From: Stachybotrys elegans
Taxonomy: Eukaryota; Ascomycota; Sordariomycetes; Hypocreales; Stachybotryaceae
Length of the DNA: 64,000 nucleotides
Reading direction: 5' to 3'
Assembly (NCBI GenBank): GCA_020746835.1
Contig: JAGPNK010000001.1
Span: forward strand, 3,038,001 to 3,102,000
A model generated the notes under the pieces. The model was not told where the DNA came from and did no database searches. It saw nothing but the letters and a program-made list of their open reading frames with translations. Positions 56,191-64,000 of the stretch are shown piece after piece (within the stretch, counting starts at the first letter, position 1; each line of letters begins with the position of its first letter). Both the position numbers and the translations under genes were made by a program.

Positions 56191-58228
56191 GGTCGGTTTC
56201 GGTGTCGTGCTCGCAACAACAGCACAACAATTGTCTTGGACCTTTGGGGGGGGAGTATCGTCACTGAGCTTTGGGGCAAAAAGCTCGACGCGCCGTGGGT
56301 GACGCGTTGAGTGGTTGCAGGGGGCCCACACCTATACCCTGCACCAGATGAAAGTGGAAAGTGGTCGGTGCGCGTCAAGGTCCAAGGTGCCACATGTGAA
56401 AGAAGGAGGGGCGGATTGCGGCACGCCTGCACGAATGCACTTGCATGAGGAGGATGACTCAACAGAAGGAGGTACCAAGTTACCAAGTACTGGTGATTGA
56501 TCAAATCAATAATGGATATTGGCACGTAAGCCAGTATCTCGATATCAGCCCCAGTACGTGGATAGGCCAGATAGAACACATACTGGTAAGAGCCAGAGAT
56601 GGTCGATGAATGGTACGTATATACTGCATCCGTAGATCACTTGACTACATACGTATGCTGTACGTGGTTGCTGGCGCTGCAGAATTAGTTACACTGTAAT
56701 GGTAGGCTGAGGATGCCTTCATTGTCTGACGCTGTTCGGGATGGATGTGAGGTAGTATCTGGCTAAAGTACGTCAGGTGGCCTTGACGTGAGGGTGGGTT
56801 TCTGGCAGATGTGATCATGGCCGTGCATGACTCTGCAACCACCTGTGTATACGCCTCGCCATGATTGGCCAAAGTATGGAATCGTGGATAAGGAGCATTA
56901 TCGTAGATGGCGCCTAGCAAAATAATATTCTTCAATTATTCGGCTCCAAAGGCAAGGCTGCATCTTACGATGCATACTGACTGTCACGCGGCCCGCACGG
57001 GAATAAAGCACACACTGATCGATATTGCGCAGATAATGCTGAGCCATGCATAAAGGGGAAATCATCTCATCACCTTTGCCGCCTGTGATGTTCAGGCGTT
57101 CGCGTTCGCCAAGATTGTTCGCAGCGCTTGCATCGTATCGCGCCGTGCCAGTGGCACCCACCTTGGGCCATGAGTCCCGCACCAGAGCAACAGAGGCTAT
57201 GAGCCGGGCGCTTAGAGGCCGGTAGCTCTCAGCGCGCGGACCAATCACCAAGCTCGGCCCGCGAATCGGGAGCTACAGGCACATCCACCAGGCACCCTGG
57301 CAAGCCGCAGACAAGCCCTGCTCGGGCAAAGGTCAGGGTGGCCAAAGGTCTTGATCCTCCCGAGTACACCAGCGTCAGTATGCGAATGCACCGTACAATA
57401 CCTCTCGCTGCCGGGCGCTTCGTGCCTAGGTTGGTAGTTAATGTACTGTCGCCAAGAAACTCTAGCCTAGACGAGGTGGGAGAAAGAGGGGCTGCAGCCA
57501 GCAAAGGTAAGTAAGTACATGTAGGGCCTGTGTTGGTTCACTCAGGTTCTGGTCGTGATGAATGAACGGCATGGGCGATGGATGCATGTCCCCGCCACCC
57601 CGAACCCCAAACAGAAAAATAAAAGATCCACGCAAGCTTGGGTGGCTCGTCCAGACAGCGACGGTGCCTGACCTAGGCGCTCACAGATACAGTCCCCGTT
57701 GGATCCAGGACACACAACCTGTCATAACACCGACGCTGGCTGCATTGCATTGCATTGCGCTCAACCAGGTCCTTTCCCCTTTCCTACATAGGCGGCAGTC
57801 TTTTCCTGGCCCGCTCGACTCTCTACCTCTTTTCGCTCTCTTTTTATAGCCGTCGCATCCCATCTCGACCCCGTTCCATCCATCCTTCTTCCACGTTCCT
57901 GGGCCGGCCGTTTCTGCGACCTTGTGGGAAAGCAGTACCCCGCCTCCTCCCCCTCCCACCTTGCCTCCCGTACCTGCCTCACTCAGCCTTTGACTTTCTG
58001 TACCTCGAGTTAGCTCGACCCCTCCTCGCCTTGGGGTTGGTCTTAACCAGCGCCTCATAAGTCAAACGGCCTTCTTTAGTATACAATTGTCCAACGAATC
58101 GACCTCATCTCTCGCGCACGCTCAGTTGCTGTTCGTGTTCGCGACACTGCGTCTCCGCGCATACCTAGCCGGCTCTCGCCCCATCTCTTCACGACTCCCC
58201 CCGAGCGCTATACAGCTCGCTGTGCGCC
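56191..58228. other. Divergent intergenic region MSH3 / PhoD-like gene
   Basis: About 2 kb. Near MSH3: ACGCGT at 56302-56307 and TGACTCA at 56455-56461. Middle: AT-richer, no gene. Near the right end: a TGCAT pentamer run (about 57739-57754) and a pyrimidine-rich leader (57770-58200) of the WW/PhoD gene. Confidence 0.5.
56302..56307. promoter_or_regulatory. ACGCGT box before MSH3
   Basis: Exact MluI cell-cycle box about 112 bp upstream of the MSH3 start. It is consistent with S-phase expression of a mismatch-repair gene; a single 6-mer, so moderate weight. Confidence 0.5.
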
Positions 58229-61200
58229 ATGGAGCGTAGTCGAGGCGTTCCCGACCAGGAAATGTTCCTGAGCCGGCCGACGCCAGAGGAGGGCGGCGAT
58301 AGTCCCACCGTCGAACCTCTGCGCATCTTCAAACCACAAAGCCCTGTGCCCGCCGAATATGCTTCGTCTGCATTCCGATACCCCACGCCACACTCGGTTT
58401 CCTCTGCCTCGCCTGGTCCTAAGCCGTCGTTTCCTCTGCCGCCTGGCGCATCCAGCTCGGCAGCTCCCCTGCCTTTCCCCGACGACGATGAAGTTCGCAA
58501 GCCGACTCCCACCACGCCTTACGGCGCCGCCTACAATGATACGAGCCCCCGTATCGACACCAGCCCATTCGAGAAGAAGCCTGGCTTGGCCGAACGCAGA
58601 GGTGCTGCCCCCAAACCCATCCACTCGCCCACCAGCCCTGACCCAGACTCGGGTCTCTTCGCCAGGCCTTTGGATGACCATGGACGCAAGAACAGCAGCA
58701 GCAGCTATCACCAACCCCAGCCTCAGTACCACCCTCAGCAGCAGCAGCATGCCTACTATCCTCCTCCTGGAGCCAGCGCCTCGGCCGCGCCTGCACTCCA
58801 CCAGCCGCACCAACTCTCGACCGCAGATCATCTCCGAGTTGCCGATCAAGGTGTAAGCAGATTCGCTTCTACCGCCTCCGTCTCTACAACTAGGGCGAGC
58901 AGAGGGTCTCCCCCTCCCCCGGAGACCCCAATTGTGGAGCCCGGCACCGTCCCTGGCGGCGGCATCGAGGCTCGCTACGCTGCCTCCGGTATCTCTGGCA
59001 CCGCTACCTTGAACAGTCTTCAAGCACAGCAGGCGCAGAGCGCCGCTGCTGCGCAGAGGATGGCGCAGTACGGGAACCAGACTCCTCAGCCACAGCGGCC
59101 GTGGACACCCACCGAGTCGCCTGACCAAGCTCCGTCCGGACCTCCCCAAGTCTACCAGGGAGCCAATCCGCTACCCAACCGTCCGGCGCAGCAATCTTTT
59201 AGCCCTCCTCCTCAACATCCTGCTCTGCAGGCTCAGAATCAGGCTCAGGGCCAAGGCCAGGGTCAAGGCCAGGGCCAAAACCAGGATAACCCACCTTTGC
59301 AGGTCAGCGTCCTAGAGCAGGACTTCCAGCGCATGAGCACCAAGACGCCTCCTCCAGCATACTCCAGCGTGAACCCAGGAGGTGGCTCAAGACCTGCCGA
59401 GAAGCAGCGACCTCAGCAGAATCAGCAGAACCAGCGTCCTGATTCGGGTCCTGCCGCCAGCCAACCGGCTGTAGCTAGCAGCTCCTCTCCCTCCAAGGGA
59501 CCTGTCGCTGTCGCTTCACCCGCGAGCTCCGCGGCCACTATCACTTCTCCCGCCCTCCAGGGTCATCCTGCCTTTGCCAACGACCCCCGACCTGAGCAGA
59601 ATGGCCAGAGCTCCCAAGTCATGCCTGCGACGCCTTCGATTCAGATACCCAACCCTGCCTCGCCACCTCCTCTGCCGGAAGGCTGGATAGCCCATCTTGA
59701 CCAGAATTCGGGCCAGTACTACTATATCCACCTTGCTACCCAAGCCACTCAATGGGAGTTCCCCAAGGGGCCAAATCCTATCCGCCACGACCAAGCTCCT
59801 CTATCGCCTACCGTCTCTACCTATGGCAACCCGTTGACCTCGCCGCTGTTTGGGAAGCAGTCTCTGGCCTCGCCCATGTTCCCTCCGCATACGCCTGGAT
59901 ACGCCGAGAGCATCCTAAGTGTCGCTGCCTCTCAAACTCCTACAGCTGCTGGCTTCACTGGGCCCCCACCCAGTGCCGGCGTAGATATGTACCGCATCCA
60001 GCCCACCAACGGTGTGTATTTTGGCCCGTATCTGAGATACGTCAACATGGACTTGGAGACGGGCACGTGGTTCGGCAGCATCATGATCGTGACCGAGACG
60101 CCGCAGCCGCCCACCATTCACATCCACCTCAGCATGGATCTCTCTCCAAACCCGAGACAACTTCAGCCCAAGGTCATCTACACGCACCAGCGCTGGAGTT
60201 TCTACAAGTATGATATCGATCTGCAGATGGGCGAAGGAGGCACTGAGCGATGGACATATGCTATTACTTCGCATTTGGGCTGCACTCGATACGAATTTGT
60301 CGTGGCTGGTAGACATGAGATCGGGTGGCGATTTATTGCTCACTCGGGTAATGACTTCGCTACAGCCACATCGCAGAACGACAGGGGACGAATGGGTGGT
60401 GTCGGTTTCATGTGGAAAGACGTCCTCCAGAAGAACGTGGACTGTGGTGGCTATCACGTCCAGCTGGGCCTTGGCGACCAAATTTATGGAGACAGGCTGT
60501 GGAAAGAGGTTCCTCTTCTGAAGCAGTGGCTAGCTCTCAGCGGCAGAGATACCAAGAAGAATGTGCAGTGGACAGCCCGCCATGAAGAGGATGTGGCCCA
60601 TGCCTACTTCCATTACTATACCAGCCATTTCGACCAACCTTTCCTACGAGAGGCATTTGCCCAGATCCCACATATCCTCCAGCTCGATGATCACGACATG
60701 TAAGTACCCGATCCGACCTCTAGGGCTGCCAGTGCTAACATCTTCCTTACAGCTTTGATGGATACGGTTCCTATCCAGAGTACATGCAGTCATCGCCCAT
60801 GTTTAAGAATATCGGGCGCATTGCGCTTGACATGTACTTGCTATTTCAGCACCACACAACGGTGGAGATTATGCGCAATGTCAGCACCGACCACGATATC
60901 TTCACCATTACAGGAACTGGGTGGCACTTTGTCAAGTTCCTGGGTCCTGCCGTGGCCGTCATAGGACCCGATTGTCGATCCGAGCGGACTCAGTCTCGTG
61001 TCATGGCGGGTCCGACGTACCAAGGCATTTTCCCCAAGGTGGCCACGCTACCTCCCAGTGTGCAGCATGTGGTCTGGATGGTTTCAGTGCCGCTGGTATA
61101 TCCCAGGCTGGACGCTGTGGAGAGCTTGGCCAACACTGTTGCTGCCGGAAAGAAGGCTGTCAATACCACCTACAACATCCTCGGCAAGGTTACCAGCTCG

Positions 61201-61999
61201 GTGGCCGGTGTGGTCGGTGGTAAGGAGGTTGTTGCCCAGGGTTTCTCTCAGGTCAAGCGTGCAGTTGGAAAGACTGGTCTGATGGGCAACGTCCTTAACC
61301 AGTTTGGCGAGCTCGATATTCAGGAGGTTCTGAAGGACTTGTGGACGCATGACACAAAAGACCTGGAGAGAACATACTTTATCCGAACTCTGCAAGGCAT
61401 CGCCCAGCAAAAGGGCATTCGCATGACATTCCTGTCAGGAGGTACGTAGACCCCCCTTATTTCTACTATTCATCAGAGATGCGAGGCTGACGAATTACGC
61501 AGATGTCAATGCTGCCGGTGCTGGATTACTGCACGACCCGACTCACCCCGGAGATCACAAAACAATGTATCAAATCATTTCGTCGTCTATCGTGGCTGCG
61601 CCCCAGAGCAACTATGTGCTTCGGCTACTACACAACCAGAAGACGCTCTACGTGCCCAAGAACGGTCAAAAGTCGACGCACGAGGTGTCGGACACCAAGG
61701 AAGACATGATGGAGATCTTCCACACCGATGCTAGCGGAGCTGCGCGCGAACTCAAGAAGCTCATGGGACGACGCAACTATGTTTCTTTCGTCGGTTTCGA
61801 CCAGGAGGCTGTGGCTCAAGCACAGGCTCAAGCTCAGATGCCTTTCAGCCCCAACCCCAGCATCAACAGTCAGAACCAGCAGTCCGGTCTCTCCAAGCTC
61901 AGCCTGGCAGTCGACTTTGTTGTGCAGGGAGATGGTGCCTACACCGCAACGACCAAGTATGGGCCAGTCATCATCCCTCACTTGGAGTTCGGAAGGTGA
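58229..61999 (+). CDS. WW domain plus PhoD-like phosphatase domain protein
   Basis: Exons 58229-60699, 60753-61441 and 61503-61999 encode 1218 residues. Residues 1-475 are disordered and Pro/Gln/Ser-rich, with a Gln-Gly dipeptide run (QAQGQGQGQGQGQNQ). A WW domain is at about 480-512 (LPEGWIAHLDQNSGQYYYIH, second Trp in QWEFP), which normally binds Pro-rich ligands. From about 600 on comes a PhoD-like metallophosphatase domain: LGDQIYGDRLW, the metal-binding LDDHD at 819-823 split by intron 1, FDGYGSYPEY, and the HDTKDLERTYFIRTLQ region. PhoD-type enzymes hydrolyse phosphodiesters or phosphomonoesters; in fungi a large cytosolic form exists whose substrate is unknown. No signal peptide, so probably intracellular. 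Confidence 0.88.
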
Positions 62000-62558
62000 G
62001 AAGCTGTCACGACAACGCAGAACGAGGTCATAAAGTTAGAAATTAGAGATCGGAACGTGGCGGAGAAGAGGAGTGGAAATCACTTTGGGACTGGGGGAGC
62101 AACAGCCCTGGGGCTCGTTATTGGAGGCTCTATATTCATTTCTTGAGATACCTTTTCCTGCCACTAAGTTATTCTTTTTGGATCTGACATTCTTGGGTCC
62201 ATCTTTTGAGCAATGCATAATGGCGCTTTTATATATACTGGGTCGCATATTAGCCAAGAGTTGGTTGGGTTTCGCCAATTTGTGTCTTTTGAGTGTTTTG
62301 CCAGTATTTTACTTTTACTTATTCTTTTACTTGACAGCTGTGAAGAGACACCTCATCTAGGGTCTGTTTGAGGTTTTTGTGAATAGATCATATTGGAGCA
62401 TTGGTACTCGACAGATCTTTTCAATGGATATTAACTTCGACTCGCTCGCTCGTTTTCCCTCGTGTAATTGTTGTGGAAGCCGATCCCGGTCTCCCTTTTC
62501 CTGTCTCGTATCGATGAACGCCACAAGAATGTCACCCGTGTAGGCGGCGCCTCGCGCT
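62000..62558. other. Convergent intergenic region, no gene seen
   Basis: AT-rich shared 3' flank of the PhoD-like gene and phosphomannomutase. Confidence 0.5.
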
Positions 62559-63540
62559 CTAAATATCAAAAAGCTCCTTGAGAGCCACAATGGTCTCGTT
62601 CGGGTTCATAACAGTGTGGCCGATTGTACGGGGGTCGGTGAAGATCTCGTAGTCGTTGCCTCCCTCAAATGTCTTATCGCCAAAGAAGTGGATGTTCTTG
62701 TAGGTAATGCCGCCAGGCTTCTGGGCCTCGCTCTCGAGGTGGCGCAAGCAGTAGGTCTTGTCCCAGCCGGTGGGGAAGACATCGAAGGAGATCTGGCCTC
62801 CAATGGAGAAACTATAGTGGAAAGGCGGTCAGACAAGGGATGGGTCTCGTGCAAGAGAGAGAGCTCGCGAGGATTCCGGATTTTATGCAGGGGAGACCTA
62901 CGTGAGTCCAAGATGGCCAAACTCCTGCTTCAGCTTGGCGACAAAGGCCTCGCGAACCTTTGCCTTCTTGTCGAAAGCCTCAAAATCGTTTCGCTCCTGG
63001 GTGCTGGCGTTACGGCCGATGGGGCTGACATTGATCATGCCGTTGCGGAACTCGACAAAGGTGCCGCGCTTGATGGGGATGTCGAGGTCGGCAATGTAGT
63101 GGAGGCAGAAGCTGACGAGCTTCTTGTAGTCGTCCTCGCCAATGTAGGAGATGAAGTTGGTGGATTCGAGGGCCTGGCCGAGCTTGTAGGCGGTGAGGCC
63201 GTTCTCGGAGAAGCAGTAGTCGAAGAGGGTAGTGACGGGGACGCCGGCGGGCTTGCCGATCTGCTCCTCCTGCTTCTTGAGGTCGGAGCCGCCAACGAAG
63301 CCAATGGCGCACTTTTGGCGGAGCTTGCGGAGGGTCTCGAGGGTCTCGGGGGTGGCAGACTGTGCGAGGGGATCAGCTACCACATTGCCTCCAATTCCAG
63401 AGCCACAAGCATAACGGGTCGCGGAATAGGAGTTGTACCAGGCGAGGAAGTGTCAGAGGTCCGTCGACGTCAAAGAGGCAGATGGTGTCCTGGAGAGGAC
63501 GCGCATCGAGGGGGGGGAACTGGGGCACTTCGGCGTCCAT
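62559..63540 (-). CDS. SEC53: Phosphomannomutase
   Basis: Converts mannose-6-phosphate to mannose-1-phosphate for GDP-mannose, needed for N-glycosylation, GPI anchors and the cell wall; cytosolic. Three exons on the minus strand (63540-63439, 63359-62902, 62811-62559) encode 270 residues. It is a HAD-type eukaryotic PMM: motif I FDVDG with the predicted nucleophile Asp24 and Asp26, [56 protein letters not shown] and [16 protein letters not shown] for the cap and Mg2+ site. Odd point: the residue two after Asp26 is Pro (DVDGPLT), where the PMMs I know have Thr. The start begins [11 protein letters not shown]. Confidence 0.94.
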
Positions 63541-64000
63541 TGTAGCAGGGAACCTTGGGGTGTCGAGACGAGAAGTAAAGGAAAGAACAGAAAGCTGCAC
63601 GCTGGGGGGGCTGCGGGAGAGAGGAATTCAAGGTCGAAGAGGAGACGTCGAAGAGGAGACGTCGAAGAGAGGTGTGGAAGAAGAGCTGGGAGGAGGGGTG
63701 ATGTTGGAGGTTTGGCGGGGCAGCAGCCAGGGTCCTTATACATCCACATGGGCTTTAGCTCCAGTAGCTCCTCGAGCTCGTGGCACGCACACGTCGCCCA
63801 ACTCTTGGGTGGTCAAGGTGCTTGCTGTACGACGACCATGTCTGCCGAGGCAGAAAAGAGGACAGGTTTCCCAGATTATGAGTACATGACACGATTGCAC
63901 AAATTGAAATTGCAGTTTGGGGATGCTAGGGGTTTGTTACGACGAGGGATGACGAGTCTAGGATGACACGACCCTGGATTGGGCCAGCCGTCGTGTCCCC
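63541..64000. other. Upstream region of phosphomannomutase
   Basis: Promoter/leader of the PMM gene. It contains a 14-bp direct repeat GTCGAAGAGGAGAC present twice in tandem plus a partial third copy (about 63633-63670), purine-rich on the plus strand. No further gene can be supported before the right edge. Confidence 0.55.
63633..63670. repeat. Tandem 14-bp purine-rich repeat
   Basis: GTCGAAGAGGAGAC occurs twice head-to-tail, then a partial third copy (GTCGAAGAGA). It is 90-130 bp upstream of the PMM start and would be pyrimidine-rich in the transcript direction. Confidence 0.7.

Noticed and set aside
1..64000. Secondary-metabolite cluster, transposon, CRISPR or virus-derived element
   Set aside because: No polyketide or peptide synthetase, transposase, reverse transcriptase, direct-repeat array or viral protein was recognised; the single FAD oxidoreductase has no cluster partners.

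Overview
The window looks like nuclear DNA of a filamentous ascomycete, most likely a sordariomycete and probably in the order Hypocreales; the species cannot be fixed from sequence alone. Reasons: genes are split by many short introns (about 50-170 bp) with GTRNGY donors, CTAAC/CTGAC-like branch sites and YAG acceptors; the coding GC is high; and the gene set is that of Pezizomycotina. I found no tRNA, 5S rRNA, CRISPR array, transposase or bacterial-style operon.

Layout, left to right. 1-9 kb: the N-terminal two thirds of TFIIB (minus strand, running off the left edge), anthranilate phosphoribosyltransferase TRP4, a small single-pass membrane protein, a mitochondrial class III CoA-transferase of the succinyl-CoA:glutarate type, and a PHD-finger protein. 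9-17 kb: an orphan 347-residue protein, an Arg/Ser-rich one-TM protein, and a 933-residue Pro/Ser-rich protein. 16.6-22.2 kb: a gene desert of about 5.6 kb with palindromes and short repeats. 22-35 kb: CGR1 (rRNA processing), a coiled-coil tail-anchored-like protein, a PX-domain protein of the yeast Lec1/YPR097W type, and a RhoGAP protein. 34.9-45 kb: a dense housekeeping block with two divergent pairs, RRS1/DAP3 (cytosolic and mitochondrial ribosome) and MCM7/PEX1 (replication and peroxisome). 45-50 kb: a secreted FAD-linked (berberine-bridge-like) oxidoreductase and BET2 (Rab geranylgeranyltransferase beta). 50-64 kb: a finger protein of unknown role, MSH3 (mismatch repair), a WW + PhoD-like phosphatase protein, and phosphomannomutase (SEC53/PMM).

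The genes do not form one pathway. The window is mainly conserved housekeeping DNA with a few accessory or orphan genes. Exon models were joined by hand from splice consensus and reading frame; wherever a full model is given the coding length is divisible by three. Regulatory readings that fit known biology include two MluI cell-cycle boxes (ACGCGT) before MCM7 and one before MSH3, two TGACTCA general-control elements before TRP4, and a CCTCGG fatty-acid-response core before PEX1.

The most unusual points are a Thr-to-Pro change in the catalytic loop of the phosphomannomutase, competing 3' splice sites in the finger protein that decide between full-length and truncated products, two palindromic structures in the gene desert, a WW/PhoD fusion, and the orphan protein at 9.5-10.5 kb. 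I see no convincing new multi-gene system.
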